A DNA stretch of 14,955 bases, from positions 1 to 14,955 of the forward strand of contig CAKUEZ010000049.1 in the NCBI GenBank assembly GCA_934646965.1. Reading direction: 5' to 3'. This stretch comes from an uncultured Collinsella sp. GTDB lineage: Bacteria; Actinomycetota; Coriobacteriia; Coriobacteriales; Coriobacteriaceae. Under the pieces are notes generated by a model. The model did not search any database. It was not told the DNA's origin and saw nothing but the letters and a program-made list of their open reading frames with translations. The position numbers and the translations under genes are program-made. This document shows positions 7,218-13,990 of the stretch, piece after piece; the stretch's first letter is position 1; every line of letters starts with the position of its first letter.

Positions 7218-7258
7218 AGGGCGCCTGTGCGAACAATGTTTGCACAGGCGCCCTTTTT
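7218..7258 (+). terminator. Rho-independent terminator of metY
   Basis: A 13-bp perfect GC-rich stem (7218-7230 with 7242-7254), extendable inward by about four more pairs, is followed by TTTTT (7254-7258). It lies 60 nt after the metY stop. Confidence 0.93.
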
Positions 7259-7469
7259 GCATAGAGAGGGTGCAAAAACAGGGTTTTTGACACGCTTTAT
7301 GCATTCGAGTTGTGGAAAACTCCTGTTGAGAGGATGTGAGTTTTACGCAATTGACGTGCGCCTTTTGAGAAAAACCGCAGGTCGCGAATCGCTCGGGTTA
7401 CTATGCAGCGCGATCGAATCACACGCAGCTCAAACGCAGCAAAAACGCACTACGGAGGTTTCCAGCTAC
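7259..7469. other. 211-nt non-coding leader/promoter region of the secreted-protein gene
   Basis: No credible gene here: the downstream reading frame stays open through it, but it runs back across the metY terminator and lacks a ribosome site. It contains TTGACA at 7287-7292 without a convincing -10 at normal spacing, TACTAT at 7399-7404 without a -35, and a short GCAG/ACGCA repeat pattern at 7430-7450. No known riboswitch is recognised. Confidence 0.5.
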
Positions 7470-8246
7470 ATGAGGATCGATTCACGAAAACCGAAAGCCG
7501 CCGCCCTTTCCGCCGCTCTGACCGTGGCACTTTTGGCGGGCGCCGGCGCAACCGATGCCCACGCGGCGACACTGTCCGATACCGTCGGATCCGTGCCGTC
7601 CGAGGCGACGCTGATGCAGCCCGTCGACTATCGCGGCGACGGCTTTGGCTCCATGCAGGAGTGGAACGCCTCGATGGAGGCCAAGCGTGACTCCCTGGAG
7701 GTCCGTGCCCAGATCATCATGAACATGTATGGTGACTACGCCACCGATGACGAGCGCGCCGTACTGCAGGGTTGTATCGACGGTGCGGGCAGCCTTTTGA
7801 CGATGGAGGAGGTCGACGCGAAGTCGACCGAGCTCGACGAGCTGCGCACCACGCTCGAGGATGCTAAGCGCGAGGCGCTCGAGGCCGCGGCCGCCGAGGC
7901 GGAAGCTGCCGAGGCCGCCCAAGCTTCATATGGCAACGCGAGCTACGGCTCGTCCTACACGGCAGCTGCGTATTATGCGAACGGTTCGGGGCTAACGCGC
8001 TCCGCCGGCGTCAACAACTATAACGGCCGTCGCGAGACCTACTACAGCAGCAATGTGCTTTATCATCACCGCACGGGCGAGTGGACGCAGGATTCCGAGG
8101 GCTTTTGGCGCGATTCGGATGGCTATTACGTCGTGGCTGCGGGCGATAAGGCCCAAGGCTCCACGTTTACCGGTTCCAAGGGTGAGTGCAAGGTCTATGA
8201 CTCCGGCTGCGCAGCCGGAACCACCGATTACTACACCGGTTGGTAA
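7470..8246 (+). CDS. Secreted coiled-coil, Tyr/Ser-rich protein of unknown function
   Basis: 258 residues from ATG 7470, which follows GGAGG at about 12 nt and puts a good signal peptide at the start (RKPK, a hydrophobic core, cleavage after AHA near residue 32). The mature protein has a helical acidic region, with a likely coiled coil at about 115-152 ending in an Ala/Glu-rich run. A flexible Tyr/Ser/Gly/Ala linker follows (153-185), then a C-terminal module (190-258) rich in aromatic and Gly residues: GFWRDSDGYYVVAAGDKAQG and KVYDSGCAAGTTDYYTGW. That last module resembles the terminal segment of several Gram-positive cell-wall hydrolases, perhaps a small beta-barrel, but no catalytic domain (NlpC/P60, amidase, lytic transglycosylase) is present. 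It is likely cell-wall associated. Function unknown. Confidence 0.8.
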   Translation: MRIDSRKPKAAALSAALTVALLAGAGATDAHAATLSDTVGSVPSEATLMQPVDYRGDGFGSMQEWNASMEAKRDSLEVRAQIIMNMYGDYATDDERAVLQGCIDGAGSLLTMEEVDAKSTELDELRTTLEDAKREALEAAAAEAEAAEAAQASYGNASYGSSYTAAAYYANGSGLTRSAGVNNYNGRRETYYSSNVLYHHRTGEWTQDSEGFWRDSDGYYVVAAGDKAQGSTFTGSKGECKVYDSGCAAGTTDYYTGW

Positions 8247-8271
8247 TTTTTCTGCATCACGGATGTTTGGC

Positions 8272-8319
8272 GGACGGGCGTCTTTACCGAGCTTTTGGGC
8301 AACGTAAAGATGCCCGTTC
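8272..8319 (+). terminator. Hairpin after the secreted-protein gene, possible terminator
   Basis: A 16-pair stem (8272-8287 with 8304-8319, two G-T pairs) with a 16-nt loop begins 26 nt after the stop codon. No T-run follows, so it is a weak intrinsic terminator or a 3'-end stabiliser. Confidence 0.5.
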
Positions 8320-8343
8320 TATGTATGCGCTTGAGTTAACAGA

Positions 8344-8418
8344 GCCCTTACCGTGGCGGTACGCCGCCCATATGGGCGCAGGGCACACTAGTTCATGAGA
8401 AATAAGGTCTTTCTCATG
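8344..8418 (+). other. Potentially structured leader RNA before the small membrane protein
   Basis: GCCCT/AGGGC (8344-8348, 8380-8384) can enclose GGCG-gta-CGCC (8355-8365) and the 14-bp palindrome CGCCCATATGGGCG (8365-8378); the two inner elements share base 8365. A second perfect hairpin, CATGAGAAA/TTTCTCATG (8394-8402, 8410-8418), abuts the GGAGGAAG ribosome site at 8419-8426. It matches no riboswitch class I recognise. Confidence 0.4.
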
Positions 8419-8432
8419 GAGGAAGTGGTCTT

Positions 8433-8639
8433 GTGAACGCTCGAGATATTGCCGTTGCCGCCGTCGCATTGGTACTTGGCTGCCTTGGCCCTACGGCCGC
8501 GCTCGTCGCGGGTATGCAGGGGTCATACGGGGCTGCTCCTATTGTGGTTGGCGCGCTGATCGCGGCGGCGCTGCTGGGAAGCGCAGGCGTGGCTCTTTGC
8601 CGTGATGACGAGGACGAGATGCCGGAGTCGCAACGCTAG
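8433..8639 (+). CDS. Small two-helix membrane protein of unknown function
   Basis: 68 residues from a GTG start, 6 nt after GGAGGAAG. Two hydrophobic helices (about residues 6-27 and 34-55) flank a short GMQGSYGA turn; the C-terminal tail CRDDEDEMPESQR is acidic and probably cytoplasmic with its partner N-terminus. A 13-codon ORF (ATG 8395, stop TGA 8434-8436) ends overlapping this GTG in a GTGA arrangement, which could couple translation. It lies downstream of the secreted-protein gene on the same strand but is separated by 186 nt and a hairpin, so it may be expressed on its own. No family recognised. Confidence 0.65.
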   Translation: MNARDIAVAAVALVLGCLGPTAALVAGMQGSYGAAPIVVGALIAAALLGSAGVALCRDDEDEMPESQR

Positions 8640-8676
8640 CGGTTGTGAGGTTGACCGCTGGTCATAGATAAAGATG

Positions 8677-8715
8677 AAAGCCGCCGCAGGGGGAGTGTTC
8701 CTTGCGGCGGCTTTT
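8677..8715. terminator. Bidirectional terminator between convergent genes
   Basis: A 15-pair GC-rich stem (8677-8691 with 8700-8714, one G-T pair, 8-nt loop) has AAA on the left and TTTT on the right. It lies between the small membrane protein gene (+) and the ketopantoate-reductase-family gene (-), serving mainly the plus strand. Confidence 0.88.
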
Positions 8716-8748
8716 GCTATTAGGGCTGTTGAATGCGGCGCGTCGGCG

Positions 8749-9663
8749 CTACCAGCTCGCCTCGATATCGCGAATACGCTGATAGAGCCATTCGTTTTGA
8801 GGTGCCTGAATATCGTGCTTGGCCGCGAGGCGGCAGATGGTGCCCGCGAATTCCTCGACCTCGGTTTTGCGCTGGGCGACGCGGTCCTGTGCCATCGAGG
8901 GCATGCCGGCGGGGTCGAGTCCTTCGATGAGGTGCACCATCTGCGTCAGGTCTTTCTCGGTGAGCTCGATGCCCTCGGCGTTGGCGACCGCAAGCGTCTC
9001 GCGCATGGCGGAGACAAAGCAGCGACGCTGCTCGGAGCCCTGCTCCGTGGCGCTTCCGTACGTGCCGCCGTAGGCCATGCAGGTCTGGTTGATGCCGTCG
9101 TTGAGCATGAGTTTGGCCCACATGCGGTGCGCGATGTCGGCCTCGACGGTATGGGCGATGCCACAATGCGTGTAGAGCTCGTCGATGGCGGCGACGGTCG
9201 CGGGGTCGGTGCCGGCTGCCGCGCCAAAGCGGATTTCGCCCGCATTGGTAAACGTGAGCGCGCCGTTGAGGAATACGGCGTCCATGCCCTGGCAGATGCC
9301 CAGGACGGTGTGCTCCCAGCCAAAGCGCTCGGCAATCTTTTGCTCGCTGGTGATGCCGTTGCACAGCGAGGCAATGAGCGTGCTGGGGCCCACGATGCGC
9401 TCCATGGTCTTGAGTGCTTGGTCGAGGCCGGTGGTCTTGACCGTCAGGATGACCAGATCGGTGGGCGTTGCCTCGCTGGCGCGGACGGACTTGAGTACGC
9501 AGGGCTTGCCGTTGACGGTGAGCGCGTCGTTTGCGTGACGCTCGAAACGTGCATCGTCCATGACGTATTCGACGACGTCGTTGCCGAGCGCCCGGGCGAT
9601 CATGCTGCCATAGAGCAGGCCGACGCCGCCCTTGCCGATAAAGGCGACCTTGTTGATCTGCAT
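8749..9663 (-). CDS. Ketopantoate reductase (PanE/ApbA) family protein
   Basis: 304 residues from ATG 9663; an ATG nine bases upstream directly abuts the GGGGAG ribosome site, so this one (9-nt spacing) is preferred. The Rossmann motif GKGGVG (10-15) binds NADPH. Other family residues are Lys76 in LTVKTTGLDQAL, Asn102 in LCNGI (matching the LQNG motif), and Lys184 in MWAKLMLNDGINQ, the counterpart of the catalytic lysine. Canonical members reduce 2-dehydropantoate to pantoate for coenzyme A. Since the N-terminal turn is GKG rather than the usual GAG and no other pantothenate gene is present, a different 2-keto acid is possible. It lies downstream of the cyclase-family gene in the same direction, separated by a terminator-like hairpin. 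Confidence 0.87.
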   Translation of the reverse strand: MQINKVAFIGKGGVGLLYGSMIARALGNDVVEYVMDDARFERHANDALTVNGKPCVLKSVRASEATPTDLVILTVKTTGLDQALKTMERIVGPSTLIASLCNGITSEQKIAERFGWEHTVLGICQGMDAVFLNGALTFTNAGEIRFGAAAGTDPATVAAIDELYTHCGIAHTVEADIAHRMWAKLMLNDGINQTCMAYGGTYGSATEQGSEQRRCFVSAMRETLAVANAEGIELTEKDLTQMVHLIEGLDPAGMPSMAQDRVAQRKTEVEEFAGTICRLAAKHDIQAPQNEWLYQRIRDIEASW

Positions 9664-9681
9664 GCGAATCATCTCCCCATA

Positions 9682-9708
9682 TAAAAGGCGCCCGCGTACG
9701 GGGCGCCT
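9682..9708 (-). terminator. Terminator-like hairpin just upstream of the PanE-family gene
   Basis: Read on the minus strand, a perfect 8-bp stem (9708-9701 with 9693-9686) with a 7-nt loop is followed by TTTTAT (9685-9680). It would end the cyclase transcript. It finishes only a few bases before the ribosome site of the next gene, so it could instead act as an attenuator for that gene. Confidence 0.65.
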
Positions 9709-9780
9709 GATGGATTGTATGCCGCCGGGGCACCTTGCACATGCGGGGCGGCGGATTTTAAAAGAATGGACGTGCGGGGC

Positions 9781-10551
9781 TTATGCCGCGGGGCAGACTG
9801 CAAAAACGCGCGCGGGGTATCCGACGCCATCGCGGACCTTGGGGAAGGTACAGAAGATGACGGCACCCGTGGCGGGAAGTTCGTCCAGATGGTCCATGAC
9901 CTCGATCTGGTAGCGGTCGACCGAGAGGATATACTGTTCGCCGGGGTAGGGGTAGGCGTCCTCGCGGGTGGTCACGCTCGCCGGATCGGTGTCTGCCGGC
10001 TCGTGGCCGATAGCGCCGATGTTGCGCTCCTCTACAAGCCACTTGATAGCGTCGAGGTTCCAGCCGGGGTAGTGGGACTGGCCGTCCTCGTCCTTGTTCT
10101 CCAAATCGGCGAGCTTGGACCAGTCGGAGCGGAAGGCGACAAAGGCGTCCTCGGGGATGCGGCCGTGCTCTTCCTCCCAAGCCTTGAGGTCATCGACGGT
10201 CAGAACATAGTCGGGGTTTGCGGCGCACTCCTCGTGCTTGTCGATCACGCAGAGCGGATGCATAAACTCGATGGGTTCGATTTCACCGAGAGAGCGGCCG
10301 TCAACATGGAAGTGGCGCGGCGCGTCGACATGCGTGCCGTACTGCGAGGCGACCGAATATTGAAAGCAGCGCATGGGCGCGAGCATATCCTCGGGCGTAC
10401 CGGGCAGGTAGTCGAAGAGTTTAGTGGACTCAAACGGCTTAAAGCCAAACCAGTGCGGGGTGTCGCATGAGAGCGTGTGGGTGAGGTCGACCCAGCGGTA
10501 ATCGGTACTTTTGAGCTGGGAGGCGAGGTTCCAAAGGTCGAGCGCGGGCAT
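9781..10551 (-). CDS. Cyclase-family metal-dependent hydrolase (kynurenine formamidase-like)
   Basis: 256 residues. The cyclase signature GTHVDAPRHF lies at residues 72-81, with metal ligands His74 and Asp76 and the conserved His80 nearby. Other landmarks are VDLTHTLSCDTPHWFG (21-36), VAFRSDWSK (138-146), a Gly-His-Glu/Asp region IGHEPADTDP (181-190) and the C-terminal AVIFCTFPKVRDGVGYPARVFAV. The family hydrolyses small amides or cyclic compounds (formylkynurenine, isatin, related substrates). The place of the first metal-binding His of the HxGTHxD motif is taken by Gln70. AAAGGAG at 6 nt precedes the ATG. It is divergent from the aldo/keto reductase gene across 162 nt. No tryptophan-catabolism gene is nearby, so the substrate is open. 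Confidence 0.88.
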   Translation of the reverse strand: MPALDLWNLASQLKSTDYRWVDLTHTLSCDTPHWFGFKPFESTKLFDYLPGTPEDMLAPMRCFQYSVASQYGTHVDAPRHFHVDGRSLGEIEPIEFMHPLCVIDKHEECAANPDYVLTVDDLKAWEEEHGRIPEDAFVAFRSDWSKLADLENKDEDGQSHYPGWNLDAIKWLVEERNIGAIGHEPADTDPASVTTREDAYPYPGEQYILSVDRYQIEVMDHLDELPATGAVIFCTFPKVRDGVGYPARVFAVCPAA

Positions 10552-10713
10552 GGTCAGCTCCTTTCATCGGGCTTTTTGCTGATGTTAAAGCGGCGCCGTG
10601 ACGGCTCGATTTCCGCTGCGTTACGATACGTGCTCAATTGCGATTCCGATGTGTTTCGATGACGTGACGGGTTTGTTTCGCCTTGCCAGGGCTTTGAGGG
10701 GAGAGGAGGGGCC

Positions 10714-11901
10714 GTGCAATACCGCGTTGACCCCAAAAGCGGCAACCGTATCTCGGCGCTGGGACTGGGCTGCATGAGGTTTCCCGGTGCGCCGGGGCGC
10801 CCCGATGCGAAGACAGCAGACGGCATCATTTCCCGTGCGGTGGAGCAAGGGATTAACTACTTGGACACGGCCTACCTCTATCCCGGCAACGAGGCTTGCG
10901 TAGGCGCTTCGCTTGAGCGCCTGGGCCTGCGTGATCAGGTTTTGCTCGCGACCAAGCTGCCTCACGCCTCGTGCAAGTGCGCGGAGGATTTCGACCGCTT
11001 CTTTGATGAGCAGCTGCGCCGCCTGCGGACTGACCATATCGACTATTACCTTATGCACAACATCACCTCGCCCGCGCAATGGGAGCGCGTGGTTGCACTG
11101 GGTATCGAGGATTGGATTGCGCGCCAAAAGGCTGCGGGGCGTATTCGCCAGATTGGTTTTTCGTACCACGGCAGTGCGGCGGATTTCCTCACGATGCTCG
11201 ATGCTTATGAGTGGGACTTTTGCCAGATTCAGTACAACTACGCCGGAGAGCGCTATCAGGCGGGAACGGCGGGGCTCATGGCAGCCGCCGAGCGCGGGCT
11301 TGCGGTATTTGTGATGGAGCCGCTTTTGGGCGGACGTCTGGCAGGCAAGTTGCCGCCGCGGGCGCGCGCCGTGCTTGACGGTGCGCATGACCAGCATTTG
11401 CATACACCTGCCGCTTGGGGGCTTTCGTGGGTGTGGAACCATCCTCAGGTGACGATGCTGCTTTCGGGCATGACCGATACCGCGCAGGTGGACGAGAATG
11501 CGGTACTGGCGGATCGTGCGCTACCGAATTCGATGACGACGGAGCAGCTCGATACCATTGCGCGCGTGCTAACGGAGTTTGAGAAATCGAATCGTGTGCC
11601 CTGCACGGCATGCGGCTACTGCATGCCGTGCCCCAAGGGCATCAACATCCCCGGATGCTTTGCCGCCTACAACGCGAGCTACGCGCATAGCTGGTTTACG
11701 GGACTATCGCAATACTTTACGGCGAGCGCGGTGCGGACGAGCGAGCCCAAGCTCGTGAGCAATTGCATCAAGTGCGGTAAATGCGCGCGGCGCTGCCCGC
11801 AGCACATCGATATCCCCGAGCGCCTCGATGACGTGCGCCGACGCTTCCAGCCCGGCCCCGTAACGGCCGTGCTTAAAGCCTTTTGCAAAACGCGCTCCTG
11901 A
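10714..11901 (+). CDS. Aldo/keto reductase with C-terminal 4Fe-4S ferredoxin-like domain
   Basis: 395 residues from GTG 10714, just after GAGAGGAGGGG. The TIM-barrel AKR domain (about 1-285) begins with LGLGCMRFPG and has the catalytic tetrad Asp51, Tyr56, Lys81 and His115 (DTAYLYPGNE, ATKLPH, LMHN). The C-terminal part carries two cysteine clusters: C297, C300, C303, C306 (CTACGYCMPCP) and C351, C354, C357, C361 (NCIKCGKCARRCP), probably ligating two iron-sulfur clusters as in the ferredoxin-tailed AKRs common in anaerobes. It likely moves electrons between Fe-S carriers and a carbonyl substrate in the cytoplasm; substrate unknown. It reads divergently from the cyclase-family gene, and may share a control region with it. 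Confidence 0.92.
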   Translation: MQYRVDPKSGNRISALGLGCMRFPGAPGRPDAKTADGIISRAVEQGINYLDTAYLYPGNEACVGASLERLGLRDQVLLATKLPHASCKCAEDFDRFFDEQLRRLRTDHIDYYLMHNITSPAQWERVVALGIEDWIARQKAAGRIRQIGFSYHGSAADFLTMLDAYEWDFCQIQYNYAGERYQAGTAGLMAAAERGLAVFVMEPLLGGRLAGKLPPRARAVLDGAHDQHLHTPAAWGLSWVWNHPQVTMLLSGMTDTAQVDENAVLADRALPNSMTTEQLDTIARVLTEFEKSNRVPCTACGYCMPCPKGINIPGCFAAYNASYAHSWFTGLSQYFTASAVRTSEPKLVSNCIKCGKCARRCPQHIDIPERLDDVRRRFQPGPVTAVLKAFCKTRS

Positions 11902-11916
11902 TGCCCCTTTTATAAC

Positions 11917-11979
11917 TTGCGGTGGGATACGGTCTGTTTGCGCCAAAATAGGGCACTAATAGACCGTATTTCACCGCAA
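11917..11979. repeat. 63-nt imperfect inverted repeat between genes
   Basis: Arms 11917-11944 and 11952-11979 (28 nt each) pair almost fully, with three G-T pairs and two mismatches, around a 7-nt loop. The outer part is TTGCGGTG..ATACGGTCT against AGACCGTAT..CACCGCAA. It starts 15 nt after the aldo/keto reductase stop and ends 20 nt before the nfo start. No T-run follows. The length and the compensated wobble pairs suggest a maintained RNA hairpin or a miniature dispersed element, more than an ordinary terminator. Confidence 0.7.
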
Positions 11980-11999
11980 CTGATGAGGGGGAGCTGGAG

Positions 12000-12866
12000 A
12001 TGCTGACGATTGGGTGCCATCTTTCGACGACGAAGGGCTATCGGGCGATGGGGGAGACGGCGTTATCCATTGGCGCCAACACCTTTGCGTTCTTTACACG
12101 CAACCCGCGCGGTGGCAAGGCGAAAGACCTCGACATGGACGATGTGGCGGCCCTGCGCGAGCTTATGGCGCAAAATGATTTTGGCCCGCTCGTGGCGCAT
12201 GCCCCCTATACCTATAACCCCTGTTCTGCCAAAGAGCGAGCGCGCGAGTTTGCCCTCGAGGCCATGGCCGAGGACCTGCAGCGTCTGGAGGCGTTGCCCG
12301 GTAACTACTACAACTTCCATCCCGGCGCGCATGTGGGGCAGGGGGCCGATGCTGGCATTCAGATGATCGTCGACACGTTGTGCCAGGTGATGTTTGAGGG
12401 GCAGCAGACAACAGTGCTGCTCGAGACCATGGCGGGGAAGGGCACCGAGGTAGGCCGTAACTTTGAAGAGCTGGCCCGCATTATCGAGGGTGTTGCCGCC
12501 AAGTGCCCCGAGTTGTCGGACAAGCTGGGCGTTTGTCTGGACACCTGCCATGTGAGCGATGCCGGCTACGACATCATCCATGATCTTAATGGCGTGCTCG
12601 ACGAGTTTGACCGTGTGGTAGGTATCGATCGCCTGCATGCCGTGCACATCAACGACTCAAAGAACCCCTGTGGTGCCCATAAGGATCGTCATGAGTGCAT
12701 CGGCAAGGGCTACCTTGGCAGCGAGGAGCTTGGCGGCGGTATGCAGGTTATGCAGAATATTGTATCGAATAGCCGATTGTGCACATTGCCATTCATTTTG
12801 GAGACACCGAACGAACTTGCAGGTTATGCAGCAGAAATCACTCTGCTACGTTCATTGCAGCAGTAA
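12000..12866 (+). CDS. nfo: Endonuclease IV (AP endonuclease, deoxyribonuclease IV)
   Basis: 288 residues, the family length. All tri-metal ligands of the TIM barrel can be placed: His67 (VAHAPY), His107 (NFHPG), Glu142 ([11 protein letters not shown]), Asp181 and His184 ([13 protein letters not shown]), His216 (HINDSK), Asp229 and His231 ([10 protein letters not shown]) and Glu268 (FILETPN). These match the nine-ligand pattern of E. coli Nfo. The enzyme cuts DNA 5' to abasic sites and removes blocked 3' ends in base-excision repair. AGGGGGAG at about 6 nt precedes the ATG. It is downstream of the Fe-S aldo/keto reductase on the same strand, with a long inverted repeat in between. No terminator is obvious after it. 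Confidence 0.96.
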   Translation: MLTIGCHLSTTKGYRAMGETALSIGANTFAFFTRNPRGGKAKDLDMDDVAALRELMAQNDFGPLVAHAPYTYNPCSAKERAREFALEAMAEDLQRLEALPGNYYNFHPGAHVGQGADAGIQMIVDTLCQVMFEGQQTTVLLETMAGKGTEVGRNFEELARIIEGVAAKCPELSDKLGVCLDTCHVSDAGYDIIHDLNGVLDEFDRVVGIDRLHAVHINDSKNPCGAHKDRHECIGKGYLGSEELGGGMQVMQNIVSNSRLCTLPFILETPNELAGYAAEITLLRSLQQ

Positions 12867-12925
12867 TAACTGTCACAAAGTGGAGTGTTCCATTCACGTT
12901 ATGGGTTTGTTTCAATCAGTTTTCT

Positions 12926-12956
12926 AATTGCAGATTCGCAATTCCGGGTGCATAAT
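12926..12956 (+). promoter_or_regulatory. Promoter of the ABC transporter gene with an overlapping operator-like repeat
   Basis: TTGCAG (12928-12933), a 17-nt spacer and CATAAT (12951-12956), preceded by TG one base before the -10, form a good sigma-70 promoter with start near 12963. A perfect inverted repeat AATTGC-N6-GCAATT (12926-12931, 12938-12943) covers the -35, where a bound repressor would block RNA polymerase. The regulator is unknown. Confidence 0.6.
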
Positions 12957-13013
12957 AGCCATCAGTTTTTGCAGACCTCTGAATCAAACGGGGTCACCGG
13001 AAGGAGACTGATT

Positions 13014-13874
13014 ATGAAGCTCAAGAAGCTTGGCGCATTTGCCGCCACGGGTGCCATGGCACTCGCCCTTGCACTGACGGGCTGCGGCTCGTCCAACGCC
13101 ACCTCTGGTTCCGATGCGGGTTCCAGCAGCTCTGACGACGTGAAGGTCGAGAAGGTCGACGGCTCCAAGGAGTACGCACTCGTCAAGGACGGCACGCTCA
13201 CCGTCGGTACCTCTGCCGAGTACGCGCCGTTTGAGTACAAGGATGACAACGGCGACTACCAGGGCTTTGACCTTGAGCTCATCAAGGCCATCGCTGACAA
13301 GCTGGGCCTGGATGTCGAGTACGTCAACAACGACTTCGACACGCTCGTTCCCGGCGTTGCTTCGGGCGCCAAGTACGACGTCTCCATCGCGGCTATCACC
13401 GATACGCCCGAGCGTGAGAAGGAAGTCGCCTTCTCTGACTCCTACTACATGGACGACCAGGCTATCGTGACCAAGGTCGACAACGCCGACATTACGGCCG
13501 ATAACTACAGCGAGAAGCTCAACAACGCCGACGCCACGATCATCGTCCAGTCTGGTTCCACCGCCGAGGCCTTTGCTCAGGAGAACTTCCCCAAGGCCAA
13601 GATCGTCCCCTATAAGGACGCCACCGAGTGCTTCAGCGCCCTGCAGTCCGACAAGGGCGACGCCGTGGTCACCAACCGTTCCGTTGCTAGCCAGCTGACC
13701 GCCGAGCAGTTCAACACCTGCCAGACCATCAAGCAGATCAGCACCGGCGAGGAGTACGCCATCGCCATCAACCAGGGCAACACCAAGCTCAAGGACGACA
13801 TCAACCAGGCCATCAAGGACCTGACCGATGACGGCACCGTTGACGCCCTCATGGCCAAGTACAATATCAAGTAA
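13014..13874 (+). CDS. Amino-acid ABC transporter substrate-binding lipoprotein
   Basis: 286 residues from ATG 13014, 7 nt after GGAAGGAG; this start gives a clean lipoprotein signal (KLKK, hydrophobic core, lipobox LTGC with lipidated Cys24). A Ser/Gly/Asp linker (25-50) tethers the type II periplasmic-binding fold of the polar amino-acid family. LTVGTSAEYAPFEYKDDNGDYQGFDLELIKAIADKLG, about residues 62-98, is the family signature. Later landmarks are FDTLVPGVASGAKYDVSIAAIT and the hinge-region IIVQSGSTAE. It captures an amino acid outside the membrane and passes it to the permease encoded next. The start is preceded by a strong promoter and followed by a terminator, so it is probably made in excess over the permease. 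Codon use suggests high expression. Confidence 0.95.
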   Translation: MKLKKLGAFAATGAMALALALTGCGSSNATSGSDAGSSSSDDVKVEKVDGSKEYALVKDGTLTVGTSAEYAPFEYKDDNGDYQGFDLELIKAIADKLGLDVEYVNNDFDTLVPGVASGAKYDVSIAAITDTPEREKEVAFSDSYYMDDQAIVTKVDNADITADNYSEKLNNADATIIVQSGSTAEAFAQENFPKAKIVPYKDATECFSALQSDKGDAVVTNRSVASQLTAEQFNTCQTIKQISTGEEYAIAINQGNTKLKDDINQAIKDLTDDGTVDALMAKYNIK

Positions 13875-13895
13875 AATAGCTACTTGATTGCATGC

Positions 13896-13927
13896 GGGCC
13901 CTTTCCGTTTTGGCGGAGAGGGCCTTT
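13896..13927 (+). terminator. Terminator after the substrate-binding protein gene
   Basis: A 12-pair stem (13896-13907 with 13914-13925, two wobble pairs, 6-nt loop) ends in TTT (13925-13927), with more T further on. It lies 21 nt after the stop and before the permease gene, fitting partial termination that sets binding protein above permease. Confidence 0.75.
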
Positions 13928-13990
13928 GCGTTTCTTGAATGGGCGTCGTCCCGCCCCGTTTTGTCGGCAACTTATACGTTAGGAGCCACC

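Noticed and set aside
5664..7304. 546-codon minus-strand open frame across metY
   Set aside because: It is the antisense shadow of metY and crosses the metY terminator and promoter; composition is Gly/Val/Leu-rich without motifs.
7370..7460. Possible c-di-AMP (ydaO-type) riboswitch before the secreted-protein gene
   Set aside because: Only scattered GAATC/CTCGGGT fragments resemble it; the conserved core and its pairings could not be assembled.
7164..7469. Upstream extension of the secreted-protein reading frame to 7164
   Set aside because: It would translate through the metY terminator hairpin, has no ribosome site, and would bury the signal peptide that starts at 7470.
8674..9684. 336-codon plus-strand open frame opposite the PanE-family gene
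   Set aside because: The minus strand has clear Rossmann and catalytic motifs and a ribosome site; the plus frame starts inside a terminator hairpin.
9723..9754. CCGCCG/CGGCGG inverted repeat downstream of the cyclase gene
   Set aside because: Six pairs with a loop of about 20 nt and no T-run; too weak to call beside the better hairpin at 9682-9708.
9715..10470. 251-codon plus-strand open frame opposite the cyclase gene
   Set aside because: It overlaps the cyclase-family gene, which carries the GTHVDAPRH signature and AAAGGAG start; no family signal on this strand.
12984..13970. 328-codon minus-strand open frame opposite the binding-protein gene
   Set aside because: It is antisense to a textbook lipoprotein gene and starts within the terminator region.
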